From: Clostridia bacterium
GTDB taxonomy: Bacteria; Bacillota; Clostridia; Oscillospirales; CAG-272
Direction of reading: 5' to 3'
Assembly (NCBI GenBank): GCA_017456685.1
Contig: JAFTIV010000104.1
Location: 1 to 8,636 of the forward strand
DNA length: 8,636 bases
This document shows positions 1 to 7,004 of this stretch, piece after piece (the stretch's first letter is position 1; each line of letters starts with the position of its first letter). Made by a program: the position numbers and the translations under genes. The notes below the pieces were generated by a model. It made no database searches and had not been told where the DNA came from. It was given only the letters and a program-made list of their open reading frames with translations.

Positions 1-1
1 G

Positions 2-526
2 CGCGCGCTCGCAAGCTTGGTTGGCGATGGCGCCTGTGAAAGTGCCCAGGAGGGAGTAGAGGAAAAGGAGCTTCTTCGCCTCACCTTAAATACTCTATTT
101 GCAATTGCCAAGGAGCTTCGCCCACTCGAAATAATTCGTGCCGCCTTTGAGCTTAGAGTAGCCTCTGATAGCGGATTTATGCCTGATCTTACGGCTTGTC
201 GCTCGTGCGGAGAGGAGTCGCCGAATATGGTGTGCTTAGACATAATGGATGGAACAATTATTTGTGATGAATGCAGAAAAAATGCTTTTTCGGCAATTGT
301 AAAAGATGCTTTTTATGAAACTGGAACTCCTCGTCCAATTTCCTTAATATCCTTGTCAGCTTTAAACACAATGAGATATGTTATATCCGCTCGGCAAGAG
401 AGATTTTTGGCTTTTTCGCTTGACGAAAGAGAGCACCAGGTATTTTTTGATGCTTGCGAGAAATTCTTGCTAAATCAATTAGAAAGAGGCTTTTATTCCT
501 TGGATTTTTACAAATCCTTACTTTGA
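2..526 (+). CDS. recO: DNA repair protein RecO, C-terminal part (5' end outside window)
   Basis: RecO is the recombination mediator that, with RecR, helps load RecA onto SSB-coated single-stranded DNA in the RecF pathway and also anneals strands. The reading frame is open to the left edge, and its first residues (RALAS) fit the helical middle of RecO, so the N-terminal OB-fold lies outside the window and about 174 residues are visible. What is seen: the helical segment containing LLRLTLNTLFAIAK, then a four-cysteine zinc-finger-like module made of CRSC (codons at 197-208) and CDEC (263-274), and a C-terminal tail ending YKSLL as is usual in this family. The TTG at 17 is not a credible start because the in-frame sequence before it is still RecO-like. 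mutS2 follows after 17 nt, so the two are probably co-transcribed. The family call is firm; the missing N-terminus cannot be judged. Confidence 0.92.
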   Translation, partial: RALASLVGDGACESAQEGVEEKELLRLTLNTLFAIAKELRPLEIIRAAFELRVASDSGFMPDLTACRSCGEESPNMVCLDIMDGTIICDECRKNAFSAIVKDAFYETGTPRPISLISLSALNTMRYVISARQERFLAFSLDEREHQVFFDACEKFLLNQLERGFYSLDFYKSLL

Positions 527-532
527 CATTTG

Positions 533-538
533 AAAGGA
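533..538 (+). promoter_or_regulatory. Ribosome binding site of mutS2
   Basis: AAAGGA lies 5 nt before the ATG at 544. It decides the start of mutS2 in favour of this ATG over the in-frame ATG at 454, which lies inside recO and would add 30 residues that do not look like MutS2. Confidence 0.75.
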
Positions 539-543
539 AATTT

Positions 544-2898
544 ATGTTAAATTTAGAGAAGTCAATAAGAATACTTGAATTTGACAAAATTTTGAATATG
601 CTATCCGCCCTGGCAATGACCGAGGGCGCTAAAAAGCGCGCTATAACTCTTCTTCCTTCATCTAATCTTGATACGGTTAAGAAAAGACAGGAGCTTACTG
701 CCAACGCTAAGAAAATGGCTGGAATTAAGGGAGCGCCATCCTTTGGGTCGATGCCAGAAATCTTAAATTCTGTAGAAAAGGCAGAGAAGAACTCCATTTT
801 ATCTCCGCGAGAAATTTTAGATGTTGCATCAGTCCTTCAGTCCACAAGAGGCTTGATTGAATACATTCGCTCGGATGCCCTTGAAAAATGTGCTTTAACC
901 GAATTTTTCGACCTTTTAGTTCCAAACAAGGAATTGGAAGCAAGAATTTTCAAGGCTATCATAAGCGAGGATATGATTGCCGATGAGGCAAGTCCAGCTC
1001 TTGCTAATATAAGAAGAAAAATTCGTTATCAAACCAACAGAATAAGAGAAATTCTTCAAGGCTATTTGACGGGAGAAAGCTCAAAGCATCTTAGAGAAAG
1101 CCTTGTGACTATGAGAAACGGAAGATATGTTCTTCCGGTTAAGAGTGAAAATAAAAACGAAATAAAGGGCTTAATTCATGACACCTCTGGAACGGGCGCA
1201 ACGCTTTTTATAGAGCCTATGGCTGTTGTAGAGGCTAATAACGAGCTAAGAACCCTTATGGGCGAGGAACAAACGGAGATTGAAAGAATACTCGCTGAAT
1301 TTTCCGCGGATATTGCTAATTTTGCTATGCAATTAAGCAATAACTACAGAAATATAACTGAAATCGCCTTTTATTTTGCATGTGCAGAGCTTTCTTATAA
1401 AATGAATGCCGTTGAGCCAAAAATCAACAGCAAAAGACTTGTAATGCTTGATAGGGCTCGCCATCCATTGCTTGATAAGGAAAAAGTGGTGCCTATTACT
1501 ATATCTCTTGGAGAAGCCTACAGAATGCTTGTTATTACAGGACCAAATACTGGCGGTAAAACCGTAACGCTTAAAACTCTTGGTCTTTTCTCGTTAATGC
1601 TTCAAGCAGGGCTTCAAATCCCTGCCGAAAGTGCCGATATGTGCATTTTTGATGGGATTTTTGCCGATATAGGAGATGAGCAAAGCATAGAGCAGTCGCT
1701 TTCTACCTTTTCGGGACATATGCTCTCAGTTGTAAACATTTTAAATGAAATCACAAGCAATTCGCTCACATTATTTGATGAATTAGGCGCAGGAACAGAT
1801 CCGATTGAGGGCGCAGCCCTTGCACAATCTATTCTTGAAACAGTCCTTAAAAGTGGTGCACTTTGCTCAGCGACCACACACTATGCGGAGCTAAAGGCGT
1901 TTGCCCTTACTACAGATGAGGTTTCTAATGCCTCGTGTGAATTTGATATAAACACACTAAAGCCCACATATAGGCTCATTATAGGTGCGCCTGGCAAATC
2001 TAATGCGTTCTTGATTTCACAGAAATTAGGTGTTCCTACGAGTGTCGTAGAGCGAGCAAAGGAGCTCACTACTGAAGACGCTAAGAGTTTTGAGGCAGTA
2101 ATCGGTAAGCTTGAGGAAACAAGGCTTCAAATGGAGAAGGAGCGAGACGAGGCACTTCGTCAGCGTATTGAATTTGAGGAGTTCAAGAAAAATGCAGAAA
2201 ATGAACTAAAAGAAAGGCTTAGCCGTGCCGAGCGAGATAGCGAGGAAATGATTAGAAAGGCTCAGCAAATGATAACTGGAGCAAAGGCAAGCGTTGAGTT
2301 CATTTTTGATAAGCTTGATAAAATACAAAAGGATCAATCCAATTATGGCGATAAAAAGCGTGAAATCCGTCAAAAGCTCACCGAAGCGGATGATACCTAT
2401 AATCCTGTTGAGGAAATTGATGAAAATTATGTTTTACCAAGACCTTTAAAAAAGGGTGACCTTGTAATCCTAAGGAATATAGGAACGGAGGCAGTCCTTT
2501 TAGATGATCCTGATAAAAACGGGAATGTTTTAGTAAAAAGCGGAATTGCTCAAACAAAAACAAATATAAAAAATCTTGTTCTTGTGACTGAGAAGAAAAA
2601 AGTGGAAAAGAAGTCGGGTAGTGCCAAAAGGACTGTTACCATCTCCTCAAGCGCATTTTCGGTTTCTCTGGATGTTCGTGGTAAAAATGTCGAAGAGGCT
2701 TGGATAGATGTCGATAAATACCTTGATGATGCCCTTTTCCACGGAATAAAAAGCGTAACAATTGTTCACGGAAAGGGAACAGGTCTTTTAAGAAAGGGAC
2801 TTTGGGAGTTTTTCCGCAAGGATAAGAGAATAAAAAAATATAGAAATGGTGAGTACGGTGAGGGCGATTTCGGTGTCACAGTCGTTGAGCTTAAATAA
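544..2898 (+). CDS. mutS2: MutS2: ATPase with C-terminal Smr endonuclease domain
   Basis: MutS2 is a MutS-related ATPase that lacks the mismatch-recognition domain. In known members it suppresses recombination or acts on collided ribosomes; which role applies here cannot be read from the sequence. From the ATG at 544 the product has 784 residues, matching the usual length of about 780-790. In order: a helical core/clamp region (about 1-300); an ABC-type ATPase with Walker A GPNTGGKT (333-340), signature STFSGHM (387-393) and Walker B LTLFDELGAG (acidic pair D412-E413); a highly charged coiled coil (about 515-577); a small KOW-like beta segment starting LKKGDLVILRN (about 635-680); and a Smr domain (about 705-784) with LDVRG (L709-D710) and HGKGTG (742-747). 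All key motifs of an active ATPase and Smr nuclease are present. It follows recO by 17 nt and ends directly in a terminator hairpin, so it is probably the last gene of its operon. Confidence 0.97.
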   Translation: MLNLEKSIRILEFDKILNMLSALAMTEGAKKRAITLLPSSNLDTVKKRQELTANAKKMAGIKGAPSFGSMPEILNSVEKAEKNSILSPREILDVASVLQSTRGLIEYIRSDALEKCALTEFFDLLVPNKELEARIFKAIISEDMIADEASPALANIRRKIRYQTNRIREILQGYLTGESSKHLRESLVTMRNGRYVLPVKSENKNEIKGLIHDTSGTGATLFIEPMAVVEANNELRTLMGEEQTEIERILAEFSADIANFAMQLSNNYRNITEIAFYFACAELSYKMNAVEPKINSKRLVMLDRARHPLLDKEKVVPITISLGEAYRMLVITGPNTGGKTVTLKTLGLFSLMLQAGLQIPAESADMCIFDGIFADIGDEQSIEQSLSTFSGHMLSVVNILNEITSNSLTLFDELGAGTDPIEGAALAQSILETVLKSGALCSATTHYAELKAFALTTDEVSNASCEFDINTLKPTYRLIIGAPGKSNAFLISQKLGVPTSVVERAKELTTEDAKSFEAVIGKLEETRLQMEKERDEALRQRIEFEEFKKNAENELKERLSRAERDSEEMIRKAQQMITGAKASVEFIFDKLDKIQKDQSNYGDKKREIRQKLTEADDTYNPVEEIDENYVLPRPLKKGDLVILRNIGTEAVLLDDPDKNGNVLVKSGIAQTKTNIKNLVLVTEKKKVEKKSGSAKRTVTISSSAFSVSLDVRGKNVEEAWIDVDKYLDDALFHGIKSVTIVHGKGTGLLRKGLWEFFRKDKRIKKYRNGEYGEGDFGVTVVELK

Positions 2899-2932
2899 AA
2901 TATCGGGCATTTTGCCCGATATTTTTAATTTT
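2897..2932 (+). terminator. Intrinsic terminator after mutS2
   Basis: A perfect 13-bp stem (2897-2909 with 2913-2925, core TCGGGCA/TGCCCGA) with a 3-nt loop runs into TTTTTAATTTT. The stem begins inside the mutS2 stop codon. An A-rich run on the left side could let it work in both directions, but no minus-strand gene ends here. It separates recO-mutS2 from the rha genes. Confidence 0.9.
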
Positions 2933-2998
2933 CCGCGCTTTGTTTTTGTGCACCCATAAAAATTATTTGAGACGAATGGACAAAATATATAAAAGGAC

Positions 2999-3027
2999 TT
3001 GCAATTTTTCCTAATGATTGCTATAAT
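2999..3027 (+). promoter_or_regulatory. Sigma-A/sigma-70 type promoter upstream of rhaB
   Basis: The -35 box TTGCAA (2999-3004) and the perfect -10 box TATAAT (3022-3027) are separated by 17 nt. A TG one base before the -10 (3019-3020) makes it an extended -10 promoter. Transcription should begin near 3033-3035, leaving a leader of about 30 nt before the rhaB ATG. This is the only convincing promoter I see in the window. It lies between the mutS2 terminator and rhaB. Confidence 0.8.
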
Positions 3028-3043
3028 ATAATCGATATATTAT
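3023..3043. promoter_or_regulatory. Candidate operator: perfect inverted repeat over -10 and start site
   Basis: The arms ATAATATA (3023-3030) and TATATTAT (3036-3043) are exact reverse complements around a 5-nt centre ATCGA. The position, overlapping the -10 box and predicted start, is where a repressor would block RNA polymerase, and a sugar-catabolic gene pair is the kind of target expected. The arms are all A/T and one overlaps TATAAT, so chance is a serious alternative. No regulator gene is in the window. Confidence 0.3.
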
Positions 3044-3065
3044 TTATATTATGTGAGGAAAAACT

Positions 3066-4556
3066 ATGTCTGAAATTAAAATGCTTGCAATTGATCTCGG
3101 CGCATCAAGCGGTCGTGGAATCGTCGGCTCATTTGATGGAAAAAAGCTCTATGTAAGAGAAAACCATCGTTTTCCAAACGAGCCTGTAAATACCTGCGGT
3201 AGCTTTTGCTGGGATATTCTTCGTATCTTTCACGAAATCAAGGCATCTATCTCTAAATGTGCCTTGTCTGACGATAAGGATATAAAGAGCATAGGTATTG
3301 ACACTTGGGGCGTTGACTATAGCTTCGTTGATAAAAAGGGCGCGCTTATGGCTAATCCATATCACTATCGTGATGCCCGCACAGAGGAAATTCAGCCTTA
3401 CGCATTCAAAACAGTTCCTTTTAAAGATATTTATTCTGTGGCTGGAATTCAAACAATGAATTTCAATACGCTTTATCAGCTCGTTGCAGATATCCGCGAC
3501 AGAAAATACATAATTGACAATGCAGACAAGCTTCTTTTTGTTCCTGATCTTCTTAATTATTTCTTAACTGGAGAAAAGGTAACAGAATATACAATCGCGT
3601 CAACTGGCTCAATTCTTGATGCAAAGAAAAGAGCGCTTGCGACTGATCTTCTTGGCAAGTTCGGCATTAGAACTGATATGTTCTGTGACATTGTAATGCC
3701 TGGCAACAAGCTTGGTAAGCTTACCCCTCAGCTTCTTTCGGAGGTTGGAAGCATTTCTGCAACTGTTGTTAATGTTGCATCTCACGATACCGCAAGCGCT
3801 GTAATCGCTGTTCCCGCAAAGCGCGGAGACGATTTTGTGTATATTAGTAGCGGAACATGGTCTCTTATGGGAGTTGAGTGTGATGAGCCTGTTATAAACG
3901 ACGCATCTCGCAACTATAATCTCACAAACGAGGGCGGAGCAGGCGGAAAAATTAGATTCCTTAAAAATATTATGGGTCTATGGCTCGAGCAGGAGTCAAG
4001 AAGACAATGGAAGCGCGAGGGACTTGATATTTCCTTTGACGAGCTCACTGAAAAGGCTCTTCAGGCGAAGCCATTCCAATGCTTCATAAATCCTAATGAT
4101 GACTTATTTACACCTCAAGGCGATATGCCTAATAGAATTAGGGAATTCTGCAAAAAGACAGGGCAACACGTTCCTGAATCAATCGGTGAGGTTGTAAGAT
4201 GTATCTTTGAGAGTCTTGTGCTTTGCTATAGACAGACTATTGAAGCAATTGAATCAATGACAGGAAAGCATTATAACTCAATAAATATCGTTGGTGGTGG
4301 AACCAAGGAGGCTATCCTTTGTCAATATGCTGCCGATGCATCTAATAGAATTGTTTATGCAGGTCCTGTTGAGGCAACTGCAATCGGTAATATCGCAATG
4401 CAGACAATCGCATCTAGAGAGCTTAAGGATATTGCTGAAGCAAGAGAGGTTATAAGAGATTCATTCGATGTTAAGGTATATGAGCCACATCATACAAGCG
4501 AATGGGAAGAGGCTTATGCTAAATTCTTAGAGATTTGTAGAAAGGAATATAAATAA
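3066..4556 (+). CDS. rhaB: Rhamnulokinase (L-rhamnulose kinase), FGGY family
   Basis: RhaB phosphorylates L-rhamnulose with ATP to L-rhamnulose-1-phosphate, the second step of L-rhamnose breakdown, in the cytoplasm. The 496-residue product has the two-domain actin-like sugar kinase layout: N-terminal phosphate loop DLGASSGR (10-17), sugar-binding IDTWGVDYSF (78-87) and YRDART (101-106), NFNTLYQL (132-139), the catalytic-base motif VASHDTASA with D241, nucleotide-binding SSGTWSLMG (261-269), NEGGAGG (288-294) and IVGGGTKE (408-415). IDTWGVD, SHDTASAVIA, SSGTWSLMG and KNIMGLWL match rhamnulokinases closely, which argues against xylulokinase, fuculokinase or glycerol kinase. The start at 3066 is supported by GTGAGGA (3053-3059) and the promoter upstream. 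It overlaps rhaA by one base, so translation of the two is probably coupled. No broken motifs were seen. Confidence 0.96.
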   Translation: MSEIKMLAIDLGASSGRGIVGSFDGKKLYVRENHRFPNEPVNTCGSFCWDILRIFHEIKASISKCALSDDKDIKSIGIDTWGVDYSFVDKKGALMANPYHYRDARTEEIQPYAFKTVPFKDIYSVAGIQTMNFNTLYQLVADIRDRKYIIDNADKLLFVPDLLNYFLTGEKVTEYTIASTGSILDAKKRALATDLLGKFGIRTDMFCDIVMPGNKLGKLTPQLLSEVGSISATVVNVASHDTASAVIAVPAKRGDDFVYISSGTWSLMGVECDEPVINDASRNYNLTNEGGAGGKIRFLKNIMGLWLEQESRRQWKREGLDISFDELTEKALQAKPFQCFINPNDDLFTPQGDMPNRIREFCKKTGQHVPESIGEVVRCIFESLVLCYRQTIEAIESMTGKHYNSINIVGGGTKEAILCQYAADASNRIVYAGPVEATAIGNIAMQTIASRELKDIAEAREVIRDSFDVKVYEPHHTSEWEEAYAKFLEICRKEYK

Positions 4557-5812
4557 TGAGCGAGCTTAAGAATAAAATGTACGAAATTGCAAAGGCTGAA
4601 TATGCCAAAATAGGAATTGATACCGATGCTGTTATTGCGAAAATGAAAAAGGTTCCTATTTCAATTCAATGCTGGCAGGGAGACGATGTAAAGGGCTTTG
4701 AGAGCAAGGGTCCCTTGACTGGTGGAATTCAAACAACTGGTAACTATCCTGGCGCTGCAACAAATATCGAGGAGCTTCAAGCAGACTTTGACAAGGCTGC
4801 CTCAATGATTCCTGGTAAAAAGAAGCTTAGCCTTCACGCAATTTATCTTGATAATAAGGGAGAAAATGTTCCAAGAGACCAAATCAAGCCCGAGCATTAT
4901 GATGTTTGGATTAAATGGGCAAAGAAAAACGGCTATGGACTTAACATTGACCCAACATGCTTTTCGCACCCACTTTCAGCGGACGGCTTCACTCTTAGCC
5001 ACCATGATGAAAAGATTCGTAAATTTTGGATTGATCATGTAATCGCAACAAGAAAGGTTGCTGAATACATAGGAAAGGAAATGGGAGAGGTTTGTGCAAG
5101 CAACTATTGGATTCCTGATGGTTTTAAGGATATTCCTGTTGACAGAAAGGGATACAGAGAGCGTCTTGAGGACTCGCTTAACCAAATTTTCGCTGTAGAG
5201 GTTGATCCTAAATATAACATCGCCGCTCTTGAGGGCAAGGTATTTGGAATAGGAGCAGAGAGCTGTACAATCGGCTCAAACGATTTCTACCTCGGCTATT
5301 GTGCTAAAAACAGACAATTCCTCACTCTCGATGCAGGACATTTCCATCCAACTGAATTTATTTCTGATAAAATCAGCACCGCGCTTCAGTTCACGCCTGG
5401 TCTATTACTTCACGTTTCACGTCCTGTAAGATGGGATAGCGACCACGTTGTTATTTTTGACGATGAGCTTAAGGCAATCGCTCAAGAAATCGTAAGAAGC
5501 GGTGAAATGGACAGAATTCATATCGGTCTTGATTTCTTTGATGCAAGCATTAACAGAATAGCAGCCTGGGTAATCGGCGCAAGAAATATTCAAAAGGCCC
5601 TTCTTTTTGCAATGCTTGAGCCAACTGAGACTCTTATAAAATATGAGCTTGATATGGATTATACATCTCGTCTTGCTGTTTTAGAGGAGCTTAAAACAAT
5701 GCCATTTGAGGCGGTTTGGGACAAATACTGCGAGGAGTGCGGAGTTCCTTGCGGAATGGACTGGATTTCTCAGGTTAAGGAATACGAAAGAGACGTCCTT
5801 TCAAAAAGATAA
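4556..5812 (+). CDS. rhaA: L-rhamnose isomerase
   Basis: RhaA converts L-rhamnose to L-rhamnulose, a metal (Mn2+)-dependent aldose-ketose isomerisation on a TIM barrel, supplying the substrate of RhaB. The 418-residue product is about the same length as the E. coli enzyme and aligns through its whole length: CWQGDDVKGFE (39-49), HAIYL (94-98), DPTCFSHPLSADGFTLSH (132-149), IGAES (232-236), DAGHFHPTE (259-267), HVSRPVRWDSDHV (286-298) and GLDFFDASINRIAAWVIG (324-341). The residues corresponding to the known metal ligands are all present: E226, D259, H286 and D326 for one site, and H262, D294 and D296 for the second. The start ATG overlaps the rhaB stop (TAATG), with AAAGGA 9 nt upstream (4541-4546) inside rhaB. 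The active site looks intact and the assignment is very secure. Confidence 0.98.
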   Translation: MSELKNKMYEIAKAEYAKIGIDTDAVIAKMKKVPISIQCWQGDDVKGFESKGPLTGGIQTTGNYPGAATNIEELQADFDKAASMIPGKKKLSLHAIYLDNKGENVPRDQIKPEHYDVWIKWAKKNGYGLNIDPTCFSHPLSADGFTLSHHDEKIRKFWIDHVIATRKVAEYIGKEMGEVCASNYWIPDGFKDIPVDRKGYRERLEDSLNQIFAVEVDPKYNIAALEGKVFGIGAESCTIGSNDFYLGYCAKNRQFLTLDAGHFHPTEFISDKISTALQFTPGLLLHVSRPVRWDSDHVVIFDDELKAIAQEIVRSGEMDRIHIGLDFFDASINRIAAWVIGARNIQKALLFAMLEPTETLIKYELDMDYTSRLAVLEELKTMPFEAVWDKYCEECGVPCGMDWISQVKEYERDVLSKR

Positions 5813-5846
5813 TTAGTCTTTGACGATTAGAAATAATATACACTTT

Positions 5847-5851
5847 GGGGG
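5847..5851 (+). promoter_or_regulatory. G-run ribosome binding site of prs
   Basis: GGGGG followed by TTTTT sits directly before the ATG at 5857. It can pair with the anti-Shine-Dalgarno CCUCC with one G-U wobble and has a 5-nt spacing. It supports the start at 5857 rather than the in-frame TTG at 5845, whose codons would include this site. Confidence 0.6.
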
Positions 5852-5856
5852 TTTTT

Positions 5857-6993
5857 ATGAACGAGAATTGTTACGGTGAATTGAAGGTCATTGGAATGAG
5901 AGGCTGTGAGCAGTTCGCAGATCAAGTAGATTACTATCTTAAAAAATGGAGAAATAGCGATTCTACCTTTATTGCTGATGCTCATTGTCCAAGATTTGGC
6001 TCTGGTGAGGCTAAAGCGCTTATTAACGAGTCTATGAGAGGGCTTGATCTTTACATCATTTCCGATTGCTTCAACTATGGAGTAACTTATAAAATGTATG
6101 GTATGCAGGTTCCTATGAGTCCTGATGACCATTTTCAGGATTTGAAGAGAATCATTGCTGCAACAGGTGGAAAAACAAGAAGAATTTCTGTAATTATGCC
6201 TATGCTTTATGAGGGAAGACAGCACAAGCGCTCTGCAAGAGAGTCTCTTGACTGTGCACTTGCGCTTCAAGAGCTTACAAGAATGGGCGTTACTAATATC
6301 ATAACATTTGATGCTCACGATCCTCGTGTTCAAAACGCAATTCCACTGAATGGCTTTGATAGTGTAAGACCTACATATCAAATGCTTAAGGCACTTGTTA
6401 AGAACATTCCTGACATAAAGCTTGATAAGGACCACCTTATGGTTGTTTCTCCTGATGAGGGAGCTATTGGAAGGTCTATGTATATTGCATCAGTGCTTGG
6501 CATCGAGCTTGGTATGTTCTACAAGAGAAGAAACTATTCCGTAATCATCGACGGCAAGAACCCAATTGAGGCCCACGAATATCTCGGTAAGGACCTTCAC
6601 GGCAAGGATGTTATAGTTGTTGATGATATGATTTCATCTGGCGAATCAATGATTGATGTTGCTGAACAGCTCAAGAGCAGAGGAGCAAAGAGAGTATTTG
6701 TGTTTGCTACCTTCTCACTTTTCTGCAATGGACTTGATAAGTTTGATAAGGCTTATGAGGATGGAATTTTTGATAAGATTTTCACAACTAATTTGACATA
6801 TCATACCCCCGAAATTCTTTCAAGAGAATGGTATTGTGATGTAAATATGAGCAAATATGTATCATATATTATCGACACTCTTAATAAAGATGCTTCTATT
6901 AGCGATCTTCTTAATCCTGTTAAGAAAATCCATAATCTTCTTGATAAATTTAATGCGAACGCTCTTAACGAGCTTGAGGAAGACGATAACTAA
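5857..6993 (+). CDS. prs: Divergent long-form ribose-phosphate pyrophosphokinase (PRPP synthetase)
   Basis: The expected reaction is ribose-5-phosphate plus ATP to PRPP plus AMP, feeding purine, pyrimidine, histidine and NAD synthesis. From the ATG at 5857 the product has 378 residues, against about 315 for classical Prs. It aligns with E. coli Prs from memory: PRFGSGEAKALINESMRG (45-62, classical GRFSDGE..INENVRG), YEGRQHKRSAR (118-128, classical YARQDRRVRSAR), FDAHDPRVQ with H154 (classical DLHAEQIQ), VVSPDEGAIGR (196-206), YKRRN (222-226) and the ribose-5-phosphate loop VVDDMISSGES (254-264, classical VDDMIDTGGT). It has an insertion around 74-90, and the acidic tail (about 365-378) is additional. 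The catalytic-loop Lys/Arg, the His and the DD pair are kept, so activity is plausible. A related phosphoribosyltransferase-like function is the alternative. It starts 44 nt after rhaA and 11 nt before argS. Confidence 0.83.
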   Translation: MNENCYGELKVIGMRGCEQFADQVDYYLKKWRNSDSTFIADAHCPRFGSGEAKALINESMRGLDLYIISDCFNYGVTYKMYGMQVPMSPDDHFQDLKRIIAATGGKTRRISVIMPMLYEGRQHKRSARESLDCALALQELTRMGVTNIITFDAHDPRVQNAIPLNGFDSVRPTYQMLKALVKNIPDIKLDKDHLMVVSPDEGAIGRSMYIASVLGIELGMFYKRRNYSVIIDGKNPIEAHEYLGKDLHGKDVIVVDDMISSGESMIDVAEQLKSRGAKRVFVFATFSLFCNGLDKFDKAYEDGIFDKIFTTNLTYHTPEILSREWYCDVNMSKYVSYIIDTLNKDASISDLLNPVKKIHNLLDKFNANALNELEEDDN

Positions 6994-7004
6994 GGAATTT
7001 TATA

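Noticed and set aside
454..543. An in-frame upstream ATG that would extend MutS2 by 30 residues into recO.
   Set aside because: The added residues do not resemble MutS2, the 784-residue form from 544 matches the family length, and a proper AAAGGA precedes 544.
2967..2983. A cre-like (CcpA catabolite repression) stretch TG-AGA-CG-AATGGA-CA upstream of the rha promoter.
   Set aside because: The spacings (3 and 6) do not fit the near-symmetric cre consensus, and several conserved positions are wrong.
2967..2995. A second promoter with TTGAGA (2967-2972) as -35.
   Set aside because: The sequence 17 nt downstream is TAAAAG, a poor -10, and the better TATATA at 2986-2991 is only 13 nt away.
5805..5821. 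Possible hairpin AAAGA-TAATTAG-TCTTT at the end of rhaA.
   Set aside because: It is a five-pair, mostly A/T stem with a 7-nt loop and no T-tract, too weak for an intrinsic terminator.
5820..5842. Possible promoter for prs: TTGACG (5820-5825) and TAATAT (5834-5839).
   Set aside because: The two boxes are only 8 nt apart, and neither has a partner at 16-18 nt.
5827..6435. Minus-strand open frame of about 200 codons opposite prs.
   Set aside because: It lies antisense to a well-supported gene, its translation is rich in Cys, His, Ser and Ile with no recognisable domain, and no convincing start signals were seen. It is a shadow of the prs frame.
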